A stretch of 11,426 nucleotides of DNA from Spartobacteria bacterium. GTDB taxonomy: Bacteria > Verrucomicrobiota > Verrucomicrobiia > Chthoniobacterales > Chthoniobacteraceae. Both the position numbers and the translations under genes were made by a program. The stretch is taken from assembly GCA_025355595.1 (NCBI GenBank), contig JANXZI010000153.1:1-11426 (forward strand). Direction: 5' to 3'. How positions within the stretch are numbered: the stretch's first letter is position 1; each line of letters begins with the position of its first letter. Shown here one piece after another: positions 5,189 to 11,426 of the stretch. The notes under the pieces are model-generated. The model worked only from the letters and a program-made list of their open reading frames with translations, had not been told where the DNA came from and did not search any database.

Positions 5189-6574
5189 TCATTTCATCGC
5201 GGCGAGGGCCTCGGTCGCGAGCCTGTGCGCGCCGGATTTTTTCGGCGCGGCGGCGGCGGCCTTCGCGAATTCCGCGCGCCCCTCGTCCTTTCGCTCCAGT
5301 GCGAGCAATGCGCAGCCGCGGTTGTAGAGCACGTAGGCGTCGCCGGGGGTGAGTGCGAGCGCCGCGTCGAAGGCCTTCAGCGCCGCGTCGGGGTTGCCGA
5401 GGAGGAGCAGCGCATCGCCACGGCGGTTGTGCGCCTTGGCGGTGAGTGCGGCGAATTGCGGATGATCGGCGGGGAGGCAGTCGGGGATGGCGGCGGCGAT
5501 GAAGTTGCAGCTTCGGAGGATGGATTCCGCGCGCGGCGTGGCGGACTTTTTGTCGCGGAGGATTTCCTTTTGCTGGTCGAGCAGCAGGGCGATCGGTGCG
5601 GCGGCGATGGCACCCGGGCCGTTCTTCCGCGTGGTGCGGCGGAGCGCCTCGATGCAGCCGAGAATGTCCGCGCTGGCGGCGAGTCTGTTGATCTGCGCGG
5701 ACGTGGGGATGGAGACGGGCTGGCCTTTTGGTATCACTTCATCGTCGGGCTTCACCGCTGTCGCGGGACCGGCGAGGAAGATGTCTTCGCCGACGAGTCG
5801 CGAGTATTCGGCGGGGATTTGCGCGCCGCCGGAGCGCTCCATGACGCCGGCGCGCGTGCGTTTGAACACCTGCTCGATCGTGAGGCCGGGCGTGCGCAAG
5901 TGCGTGATGAGTTCCGCGGTGTAGATGCCGTTCACTCCTTCGCCGTCGGATGCGGCGCGTCCGGCGTCGGTAGAAAATGCGATGAGCGATCCGGCAGGCG
6001 GATTCATCTCCACGAGGCCGCCGGGTTTTGCGGCATCGCGCAGCGCGGGATTGCGCGCGACGGGCGTGGTGCGGCACGCGTCGAGGATGACGAGGTTGCA
6101 CTTCGCGCCGCTGTTGCTCATCTCGGCGACGGCCTGCTCGGCGTTGAAAAGTTTCGTCTCCGCAAGCAGGCGGCGCGCGGCGTCGTCTGTCGCGGCGGGT
6201 GCGTAGCCGGAGCGGATGGGCAGGAGGTAATTCGATCCCGCGACCGCGATGCCGTGCCCGGCAAAATAGAACACGCCGACCTCCGCGCCGCGCAGCTTGG
6301 TGCGGAATTTCAGCACTGCGGCCATGATGTCGTCGCGCGAGACATTGTGCTCCTCGATGACGGTGAAACCGAGCGCGCACAGCGTCTTCGCCATGGCCTT
6401 GGCGTCGTTCCCCGTGTTGCGCAGCGGGCCGACGGATGCCTCGTAGCGGCTGTTGCCGATGACGAGCGCGACGCGCGGGCGCTTCGTCTCCTCGGCGGCG
6501 CGCACGTCCGTGATCGCGAGTGCAAGCGACCATGCCACGGCGAGGAGGAGGTGGATGCAGTTGGTGATTTGCAC
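5189..6574 (-). CDS. Secreted caspase-like (C14) protein with C-terminal TPR-like repeats
   Basis: From GTG 6574 the product is 461 residues. Residues 1-26 form a signal peptide (hydrophobic LLLAVAWSLALAI, cleavage likely VRA|AEE), so it is exported. Residues 32-268 are a C14 caspase domain: RVALVIGNSRY opens it, the catalytic His107 is in YFAGHGIAV, SNYLLP follows, and the catalytic Cys167 is in LVILDACR. Late FSTDAGRAASDG and NGIYTAELITHL complete the fold. Both dyad residues are present, so it should be active, probably with basic-residue preference as in metacaspase-like relatives (inference). After a linker, residues 377-445 form two TPR-like helical hairpins (AHNRRGDALLLLGNPDAALK; LYNRGCALLALERKDEGRAE), usually protein-binding. 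The open frame extends to ATG 6754. Those 60 extra codons run through repeat DNA, precede the signal peptide and include the phrase NIERRTPNSK typical of translated repeats, so I reject them. No ribosome binding site stands before GTG 6574. Confidence 0.88.
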   Translation of the reverse strand: MQITNCIHLLLAVAWSLALAITDVRAAEETKRPRVALVIGNSRYEASVGPLRNTGNDAKAMAKTLCALGFTVIEEHNVSRDDIMAAVLKFRTKLRGAEVGVFYFAGHGIAVAGSNYLLPIRSGYAPAATDDAARRLLAETKLFNAEQAVAEMSNSGAKCNLVILDACRTTPVARNPALRDAAKPGGLVEMNPPAGSLIAFSTDAGRAASDGEGVNGIYTAELITHLRTPGLTIEQVFKRTRAGVMERSGGAQIPAEYSRLVGEDIFLAGPATAVKPDDEVIPKGQPVSIPTSAQINRLAASADILGCIEALRRTTRKNGPGAIAAAPIALLLDQQKEILRDKKSATPRAESILRSCNFIAAAIPDCLPADHPQFAALTAKAHNRRGDALLLLGNPDAALKAFDAALALTPGDAYVLYNRGCALLALERKDEGRAEFAKAAAAAPKKSGAHRLATEALAAMK

Positions 6575-6643
6575 GGGGGCGGGTGCCGCGTAGAACGCCG
6601 AAAAGCGGAGGGCATTGCAAGCTGGCTTCCGCGCAGTCCTGAT

Positions 6644-6772
6644 TTTGGAGTTAGGCGTTCGACGTTCGATGTTGATCCGCCCGAAGGCATGGCGTGAAGC
6701 AGGAAGATTTTTGAAAAGCCGAGTGATCCGCTGCGCGGGCTCAACATCTGACATCGAACATTTAACTCTTAA
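6644..6772. repeat. Imperfect inverted repeat between the caspase and NlpC/P60 genes
   Basis: A 33-base unit at 6644-6676 recurs as an inverted copy at 6740-6772. By eye 24 of 33 positions match, with cores TCAACATC, TCGAAC and TAACTC. The 63 bases between the arms hold no gene. The GTTCGACGTTCGATGTTGA style is widespread as dispersed intergenic text in Verrucomicrobia and Planctomycetes. It lies in the shared 5' region of two divergent genes. A large stem could form in RNA from either strand. Confidence 0.7.
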
Positions 6773-6799
6773 CTTCTAACGAAGAAGCTGGCTTCGCTG

Positions 6800-7645
6800 A
6801 TGTCGCTCATGAACTCCGCCTGCAGATTTGCCACTCTCGTCATCACCGCACTCGTCGCCGGCTGCACTGCGACGCCGATTGCATCGCACCCCTCCGTGCT
6901 CACGCCCGGCGATCCCTCCGCGCCCTCGCAGGTCACGCCGAGCGAGGCGCTCACGATCGCGAACCGGCTCGCGTCGCACCCATGGCGTCCGTTTTCACAA
7001 AACATCCTGCACGGAAAGGATCGCACCGGTGTGCTCGTCAACACGCCGGATGCTGGATTCAAGGAGCCTCCCGAGCGCCCCGGCTGGTGGCTGCCCGGCG
7101 AGGTGAACACGGGTGTGCCTTACAAGTGGGGCGGCTTCGACGACACGGCGTCGTTCGACAAGGCAATTGCGAATGGCCTCGCCGCCGGCGATGTCGCGAC
7201 GCCGACGAAACGCCGGCTCGACAGGACCTCGGTGAGCGCGCACGCGGTGGGCGTGGATTGCTCGGGCTTCGTCTCGCGCTGTCTGAAGCTGCCGACCGTG
7301 CACGACACCGCGCAGCTTCCGTCCGTGTGCACCGTGCTCGCGAGTGCGGCCGAACTGCGCCCCGGCGATCTGCTGAATATGCCTCACCGCCACGTGCTGC
7401 TCTGCGCGGGATGGGCGACGCCCGATCACCAGTGGATTTATTTTTACGAAACGGGCGGCGCTCCCGAGCACTGGCGTCCCGGTCTGAAGCAGGCCCCGCT
7501 CGATGCGCTGCTCGCGCTCGGCTACGTACCGCTGCGCTATCGCGGAATGGCGACCGAGTCGCGCACCGACGGCAAGCAAGTGCTCACGCGCGCAGTGCGC
7601 AGCGCCGTGGACGTGATCGCGAAGCCGACGGTCGGCGAGCCGTGA
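6800..7645 (+). CDS. NlpC/P60-type cysteine peptidase lipoprotein
   Basis: The 281-residue product begins with a lipoprotein signal: basic CRFATLVITALVAGC, with the lipobox LVAGC and lipidated Cys22. The mature part shows the permuted or standard NlpC/P60 papain-like signature. YKWGG is at 108-112, the nucleophile Cys154 is in GVDCSGFVSRC, and HRHVLLCAG follows with catalytic His198. WIYFYETGG lies near the third polar position (Glu217). Such enzymes cleave D-glutamyl-diamino acid bonds in peptidoglycan stem peptides or act as amidases, here at the cell envelope. An insertion of about 40 residues between YKWGG and the Cys motif is unusual for the smallest NlpC domains. ATG 6800 is supported by the lipobox spacing; ATG 6809 is an alternative. 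It is divergent from the caspase gene, which is also exported. Confidence 0.85.
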   Translation: MSLMNSACRFATLVITALVAGCTATPIASHPSVLTPGDPSAPSQVTPSEALTIANRLASHPWRPFSQNILHGKDRTGVLVNTPDAGFKEPPERPGWWLPGEVNTGVPYKWGGFDDTASFDKAIANGLAAGDVATPTKRRLDRTSVSAHAVGVDCSGFVSRCLKLPTVHDTAQLPSVCTVLASAAELRPGDLLNMPHRHVLLCAGWATPDHQWIYFYETGGAPEHWRPGLKQAPLDALLALGYVPLRYRGMATESRTDGKQVLTRAVRSAVDVIAKPTVGEP

Positions 7646-7689
7646 AGCCGGCGGAGTGTTGAGCGGCGAATCCCTTTGTCAGGGCCCGG

Positions 7690-8223
7690 CTACTTGTCCT
7701 CACCCTTCTGGATCGCCTTCACGGACTCCATGATCGCGTCGCGGGCGTCGGCGGTCTTTTCGTCATCCTTGTCGCTGCAAACGACGGTGATGAGATAGTA
7801 GTCCTTGCCGTCCGGAGCAAAGGCCATGAGGACGACGGAGGCGCCTTCGCCATCCTTGTCCTTGCCCTTGTATTCGGTGCCGACGCCCTTGAATTCGCCG
7901 ACCTCCGCCTCCTCTGCCGCGGTGACGACTTCCGCTCCGGTGAGGCCGAAGGTCTTCGCTGCCGCTGCGGCGAGCGCGGGCAGTCCCGTCTTGGCCTGCT
8001 CGGGGCTCTTCACATCGGTGATGTGCTGGATGAGCACGGCGACATGCGCGTCTGCTGCACCGAGCATGAGGCTCCCGCCATCGCGCTTGGTCTGCCAGCC
8101 CTTCGGCACGGCGACGCTGAAGATGGGTTTGTCTTTCGGAAATGCAGCCGTGTCATCGGCGAAGGTGGCGCTGGTGATGAAGGCGGAGGCTGCGGCGACA
8201 ATGGACAGGACGGTTTTGAACAT
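7690..8223 (-). CDS. Small exported protein, PsbP/DcrB-like fold
   Basis: The 177-residue product has a clear signal peptide (MFKTVLSIVAAASAFITSATFA, likely cleaved before DD at residue 23). The mature part opens FPKDKPIFSVAVPKGW and continues with beta-rich segments (AHVAVLIQHI; GVGTEYKGKDKDGEGASVVL; YYLITVVC). It ends in a helical, charged C-terminus. A 'FxVxxPxGW' opening followed by short strands is typical of the PsbP/DcrB/DUF1795-like fold, found in many exported proteins of unknown role. That is a fold guess, not a family match. The start ATG follows a CA-repeat leader with no Shine-Dalgarno site. The gene ends 44 bases after the NlpC/P60 gene in convergent orientation. Its divergent partner starts at 8332. 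Confidence 0.8.
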   Translation of the reverse strand: MFKTVLSIVAAASAFITSATFADDTAAFPKDKPIFSVAVPKGWQTKRDGGSLMLGAADAHVAVLIQHITDVKSPEQAKTGLPALAAAAAKTFGLTGAEVVTAAEEAEVGEFKGVGTEYKGKDKDGEGASVVLMAFAPDGKDYYLITVVCSDKDDEKTADARDAIMESVKAIQKGEDK

Positions 8224-8230
8224 GTGGGAT

Positions 8231-8242
8231 GTGTGTGTGTGT
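8231..8242. repeat. (GT)6 microsatellite just upstream of the small exported protein
   Basis: Six GT units occupy 8231-8242, so the minus-strand leader of the 7690-8223 gene reads as a CA tract ending eight bases before its ATG. The tract is short for slippage. It leaves no room for a Shine-Dalgarno site. The rest of 8224-8331, between two divergent genes, holds no promoter I can defend. Confidence 0.6.
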
Positions 8243-8331
8243 GGAGTTGAGTATGTCGAGAAAGCATTCGCCCTGCCATGCTGGCGCGGGCGCGCTCGCC
8301 ATTGAGTGTGCGGTGCGCTTTTCTGCGGACC

Positions 8332-9846
8332 ATGAAGTTATTCCCCTTCGCGATTGGCAGCACTCTGGCGCTCTGCGTTTTTTTCCCGCGCGCAGCCGCC
8401 GCGGAGAAGCCGTTCGAGATTGACGTGGTGGACTCGGCAACCGGGCGCGGCGTGCCGCTCGTGGAACTGGAGACGATGGACAACCGGCTCTACGTGACCG
8501 ACAGCGCGGGGCGTGTCGCATTTTCCGAGGCGGGGCAAATGGGCGTGCCGGTATGGTTTTCCATGCGCTCGCACGGGTATGAATTTCCGCTCGATGGGTT
8601 CGGGATGACGGGCATGCGCTTCACGCCGCGCGCGGGCGAGAAGGCGGTCGTGAAGGCGAAGCGGCTGAACATCGCCGAGCGCGTGGTGCGGCTCACGGGG
8701 CAGGGGATTTACCGCGACACCGTGCTGCTCGGCGAAAAGCCGCCGCTGGCTGAGCCGCTCACGAATGGCGGAGTCGTCGGGCAGGATTCCGTGCAGACGG
8801 CGATCTACAAGGGGCGCATTTTCTGGCTGTGGGGCGACACGATGCGGATGGCGTATCCGCTGGGAAATTTTCGCACCGCCTGCGCGTGGTCGGAGCTGCC
8901 CGGGCGGGGCGGGCTGCCGCCGTCGCAGGGCGCGGACTTCCACTACCATGTGGGGAAGGACGGCTTCGCCAAACAGATGTGCCCGCTCAACGGGAAGGAG
9001 GGCGTGGTGTGGCTCTTCGGCCTCTGTGTGGTGCGCGACGAATCGGGTGCGGAGAAACTCGTGGCACACTACGCGCGGCGCGGCGGGCTGGAGAAGGTGT
9101 TCGAGCACGGCATCGCGGTGTTCAACGACGAGAAGGAAATCTTCGAGCGTGCTGCGACGCTGCCGCTCGATGAAAAGTGGCGCTTCCCACGAGGACGCGC
9201 GACACCCGTGCGTGACGGAGACACGGATTACATTTACTTCGGCGACGCAGGCCTGTGCGTCCGCGTCCGCGCGACGTTCACGGACGTGCTCGATCCCGCG
9301 AGCTACGATGCGTGGACATGCGCGCGGAAACTCGTGCCGCGCCGTAAGCCGGACGGCGCGCTCGACTTTGCGTGGCGGAAAGATGCGGGACCGATCGAGT
9401 CGGAGCAGGAGGCGAAGTGGCTGAAGGCCGGCGCGATCAAACCGGAGGAATGCCGCGTGTCCCCGGAGGACGCGGCAACGAAACAGCGCGTGACCTTGCA
9501 CGAGGGCAGTGTGCGCTGGAATGAATTCCGCCAGCGCTGGGTGCTCATCGCCGTGCAGCAATCTGGCAAGCCGTCATTCCTCGGCGAGGTGTGGTATGCC
9601 GAGGCCGTTGCGCCGACCGGCCCGTGGAGGCGTGCGGTGAAGATTGTCACGCACGACAAGTACTCGTTCTACAACCCATCACAGCACGCGTTCTTCGACG
9701 AGGACGGCGGGCGCACGATCTATTTCGAGGGCACGTACAGCCACACTTTCTCCGGCCGCACGCAGCGCACGCCGCTCTACGACTACAATCAGATCCTCTA
9801 CCGCCTCGACCTCGCCGACCCGCGGCTAAAAGACGCGCAGGACTAA
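8332..9846 (+). CDS. Secreted protein with N-terminal TTR-like domain and DUF4185-like propeller
   Basis: From ATG 8332 the product is 504 residues with a signal peptide (MKLFPFAIGSTLALCVFFPR, cleavage near AAAA|EKP). Residues 28-110 read like a carboxypeptidase-regulatory/transthyretin-like beta sandwich (IDVVDSATGRGVPLVELETM; VTDSAGRVAF). Residues 120-500 resemble the five-bladed propeller of the DUF4185 type. GQDSVQTAIYKGRIFWLWGD is at 150-169, MAYPLGNFRTACAWSELPG follows, then LVAHYARRGGLEKVFEHGIA, AVFNDEKEIFERA, DYIYFGDAG, and a late TIYFEGTYSHTFSG. Such proteins are mostly of unknown role; propellers related to glycosidases often bind or cleave polysaccharide. The upstream in-frame ATG 8278 would place 18 residues before the signal peptide, so I prefer 8332. 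No ribosome binding site is obvious. It may be co-transcribed with the esterase downstream, 140 bases away. Confidence 0.8.
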   Translation: MKLFPFAIGSTLALCVFFPRAAAAEKPFEIDVVDSATGRGVPLVELETMDNRLYVTDSAGRVAFSEAGQMGVPVWFSMRSHGYEFPLDGFGMTGMRFTPRAGEKAVVKAKRLNIAERVVRLTGQGIYRDTVLLGEKPPLAEPLTNGGVVGQDSVQTAIYKGRIFWLWGDTMRMAYPLGNFRTACAWSELPGRGGLPPSQGADFHYHVGKDGFAKQMCPLNGKEGVVWLFGLCVVRDESGAEKLVAHYARRGGLEKVFEHGIAVFNDEKEIFERAATLPLDEKWRFPRGRATPVRDGDTDYIYFGDAGLCVRVRATFTDVLDPASYDAWTCARKLVPRRKPDGALDFAWRKDAGPIESEQEAKWLKAGAIKPEECRVSPEDAATKQRVTLHEGSVRWNEFRQRWVLIAVQQSGKPSFLGEVWYAEAVAPTGPWRRAVKIVTHDKYSFYNPSQHAFFDEDGGRTIYFEGTYSHTFSGRTQRTPLYDYNQILYRLDLADPRLKDAQD

Positions 9847-9900
9847 GAGCATGAGTGATGAACCCCGGAGCCTCGCATTTCGCGATGTCGGATCCGCGCG

Positions 9901-9990
9901 ATGCCGAATGGAACACCGTCGCCCGAGCAGGTGAAAAAATTGCGCAGCGACCTGGAGCCGCTCGGATTTTTCGACTGGAGCAAAAAATGA
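9901..9990 (+). CDS. Small ORF, 29 aa, coupled to the downstream hydrolase
   Basis: ATG 9901 opens a 29-codon frame ending at TGA 9988-9990. The product begins MPNGTPSPEQ and continues VKKLRSDLEPLGFFDWSKK, an amphipathic helix with a sensible C-terminus. The stop overlaps the hydrolase start in ATGA (9987-9990), a classic coupling arrangement. It is either a real small protein, a leader ORF, or the last residues of a lost gene. In-frame TGA codons upstream prevent a longer version. I recognise no family. Confidence 0.4.
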   Translation: MPNGTPSPEQVKKLRSDLEPLGFFDWSKK

Positions 9991-10862
9991 ACACCCGACT
10001 TGCCACCGCAGTTTTTCTGACGGGCGCTTTTCTGCTCCGCGCCGACGAACTGACCGACATCACGAAGGTGCCGGAGGATCTGAAGGTGCCCCCGATTTCC
10101 GAAGCCGCGCCCGCGGCCGGCCTCCGCGTGCGGCAGACGACGCGCGGATGGGAAGGGACGGCGGTGCATCACACGCTTTACCTTCCGGCGAATTGGAAGC
10201 GCGGCGGAAAATTTCCGGTGCTCGTCGAGTTTGCCGGGAATGGCGGATACCAGAACAAGTTCGGCGACACCTGCGATGGAACGGTCGAGGGTGGCAGCCT
10301 GGCCTTCGGCATCTCGGGTGGCACCGACTACATCTGCATCGCGGTGCCATTTGTGAAAGTGACCGATGGCCGGAAGGAGAACGCCGCAAACTGGTGGGGC
10401 GATGCCGATGAGACCGCGGCCTACTGCATGGCGACGGTGCGCGAGGTGAGCCGCGAATTCGGCGGCGATGAGAAGGCCATGGTGCTCTGCGGATTTTCAC
10501 GCGGATCGATCGCGTGCAACTATATCGGCCTGCGCAATGACCCGATTGCGGCGCTGTGGCGCGCATTCATCTGCCACAGCCACTACGACGGTGTGCGGAC
10601 GACGTGGCCGTACGCGGACGCGGATCGCACATCGGCGCTCGCTCGCCTGCAGCGGCTGAACGGGCGTCCGCAATTCATCAGTCACGAAGGCTCGGTGGAG
10701 GACACGCGTCGCTATCTCGATGCGTCCGGCGTGCGCGCGCCGTTTGAGTTTTCGGCGCTGCCATTTCGCAATCACACGGATCGCTGGGCACTGCGTGATT
10801 GCGAGCAGCGGCGGAAGGTGCGCGCATGGCTGCGGAGCCTCGGGCTGCCCGCGCCAGAGTAG
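9987..10862 (+). CDS. Secreted alpha/beta-hydrolase (esterase, PHB-depolymerase/feruloyl-esterase-like)
   Basis: The 291-residue product starts MNTRLATAVFLTGAFLLRA, a signal peptide with likely cleavage before DE at residue 20, so it is exported. The alpha/beta-hydrolase core follows. HTLYLPANWKRGGKFPVLVE (62-81) and the oxyanion-like EFAGNGGY come first, then the nucleophile elbow CGFSRGS with Ser171 as GxSxG. The late histidine is probably His263 in RNHTDRW, and an acid such as Asp239 is possible. Such secreted hydrolases split ester bonds in polymers or plant polysaccharide side chains; the substrate is unknown. ATG 9987 is chosen over ATG 9855, because the 44 extra residues are not a signal peptide and would read through the small ORF region. 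It follows the propeller gene on the same strand and may share its transcript. Confidence 0.85.
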   Translation: MNTRLATAVFLTGAFLLRADELTDITKVPEDLKVPPISEAAPAAGLRVRQTTRGWEGTAVHHTLYLPANWKRGGKFPVLVEFAGNGGYQNKFGDTCDGTVEGGSLAFGISGGTDYICIAVPFVKVTDGRKENAANWWGDADETAAYCMATVREVSREFGGDEKAMVLCGFSRGSIACNYIGLRNDPIAALWRAFICHSHYDGVRTTWPYADADRTSALARLQRLNGRPQFISHEGSVEDTRRYLDASGVRAPFEFSALPFRNHTDRWALRDCEQRRKVRAWLRSLGLPAPE

Positions 10863-10883
10863 GCGTGGGCGGAAGCGCACGCT

Positions 10884-10901
10884 CGCGCTCTCCCGAGCGC
10901 G
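10884..10901. terminator. GC-rich hairpin between convergent genes
   Basis: CGCGCTC (10884-10890) pairs perfectly with GAGCGCG (10895-10901) around a TCCC loop. It lies 22 bases after the hydrolase stop and 18 bases before the end of the opposite gene. There is no T-run on either strand, so it would be a non-canonical bidirectional terminator. It may instead be a REP-like unit, because the flanking AGGCG (10861-10865) and CGCCT (10900-10904) are also complementary. Confidence 0.4.
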
Positions 10902-10919
10902 CCTACGATCAGTCCGCGC

Positions 10920-11426
10920 TCAGTCACGCACCGCGCCGCACACCATCTCCAGCACACGCCACGTCGAGTCGCCGTTGGCGCTGCCCTCGTCGAAGGCGGT
11001 GCGCGCAGGTGGCTGCCAGCCATCGCGGTCGTGCTTTTGCTCTGGCTGCGGGAGGCCGGTGAGGGCGTGGTCATACTGGCCGTCCTTGCCGCCGAGTTTG
11101 TAGATTACGAGGTCGAGCGAGGGCACGATGTAGATGCAGAAACCGCCTGCGCCGGTCTTGTAAAATGCGTCGCGCGGGACGCCGAGGATCTGGCCGCGTT
11201 CGTTGTGCTCGAACTGGAGGCTGAACGGGGAGTGCGGATTGTATTTCGTCACCTTCTGGCAGAGCGCGATGTAGTCGGGTGGGACGAGCTGCTGGTCGTT
11301 CCACTTGCCTCCCTGCGCGAGGCACCAGCCGAAGCGCAGCGCGTCGGTCGCGTGGACTGCGATACTGCCCGCGCCGTTTGCGTGCGGCATGTCGTAGTCG
11401 CCACGATGCAGGCAGTAGCCCCACGA
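10920..11426 (-). CDS. Beta-lactamase-family serine hydrolase, C-terminal part (5' partial)
   Basis: The frame is open from the right edge to the stop at 10920-10922, giving 168 residues. It shows the C-terminal features of the class C beta-lactamase-related family (PF00144). HANGAGSIAVHATDALRFGWC is the usual region after the catalytic half. LVPPDYIALCQKV follows, then YKTGAGGFCIYIVPSLDLVI, which holds the KTG-like motif and the final strands. The SxxK and YxN motifs lie beyond the window, so activity cannot be judged. Such proteins include esterases and D-amino peptidases as well as beta-lactamases; the family alone does not imply resistance. The 5' end is to the right. The gene converges on the esterase gene, with the hairpin between them. 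Confidence 0.85.
   Translation of the reverse strand, partial: SWGYCLHRGDYDMPHANGAGSIAVHATDALRFGWCLAQGGKWNDQQLVPPDYIALCQKVTKYNPHSPFSLQFEHNERGQILGVPRDAFYKTGAGGFCIYIVPSLDLVIYKLGGKDGQYDHALTGLPQPEQKHDRDGWQPPARTAFDEGSANGDSTWRVLEMVCGAVRD

Noticed and set aside
4718..6697. Plus-strand open frame of 659 codons
   Set aside because: It lies antisense to the caspase gene, which has clear motifs and a signal peptide. The product is a Gly/Arg/Ala-rich composition artefact of high GC.
7647..7690. GCCGG...CCGGC pair between convergent genes, possible terminator
   Set aside because: Five base pairs around a loop of more than 30 bases and no T-run; too weak.
8338..9561. Minus-strand open frame of 407 codons
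   Set aside because: Fully antisense to the secreted propeller-like protein. His/Arg/Pro-rich product without motifs.
1..11426. CRISPR array, tRNA, rRNA, transposase or phage genes
   Set aside because: I found no regularly spaced direct repeats, no cloverleaf or rRNA-like sequence, and no integrase or transposase motif in any gene of the window.

Overview
The window is GC-rich DNA with strong G/C preference at third codon positions, except for one gene near the left end. Several features suggest a member of the Verrucomicrobiota or a close PVC relative. These are the C-terminus of a SUMF1-type protein with a PVC-like ending, a secreted protein resembling the DUF4185 propeller family, a relic of a PF12831-type FAD oxidoreductase, many genes without a clear Shine-Dalgarno site, and dispersed intergenic repeat text of a type common in these genomes. 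This placement is an inference from family composition, not from a marker gene.

Left edge (1-941): the tail of a formylglycine-generating-enzyme-like protein, then an unrecognised gene of visibly lower GC (212-754) that looks acquired. Next comes an orphan 3' gene fragment on the minus strand (759-941), which stops exactly where the next operon begins. Centre-left (942-3474): a tight plus-strand operon. It encodes a CxxC/rhodanese protein, an IscU/NifU-type scaffold and SufT (together an Fe-S cluster assembly module without a cysteine desulfurase in view), followed by a two-helix membrane protein and a histidine phosphatase. Overlapping stop and start codons tie these genes together.

Middle (3475-5188): a spermidine-synthase-like methyltransferase-fold protein (3621-4307), then about 880 bases without an intact gene. 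That stretch holds the decayed middle part of a FAD-dependent oxidoreductase on the minus strand and a patch of dispersed repeats. Centre-right (5189-7645): a secreted caspase-like (C14) protein with C-terminal TPR-like repeats is transcribed divergently from an NlpC/P60-type lipoprotein. The roughly 225 bases between them carry an imperfect 33-base inverted repeat, and the repeat artificially lengthens the open frame of the caspase gene.

Right (7690-11426): a small secreted PsbP/DcrB-like protein (minus) is divergent from a secreted propeller-like protein (plus). A 29-codon small ORF and a secreted alpha/beta-hydrolase coupled by an ATGA overlap follow. Last is the C-terminal half of a beta-lactamase-family serine hydrolase (minus) that runs off the right edge. 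I see no rRNA, tRNA, CRISPR array, transposase or phage gene. The window does not hold an obvious new defence or mobile system. The points most worth following are the Fe-S module with its fused sulfur-carrier-like protein, the secreted caspase/NlpC pair, and the repeat and relic landscape.
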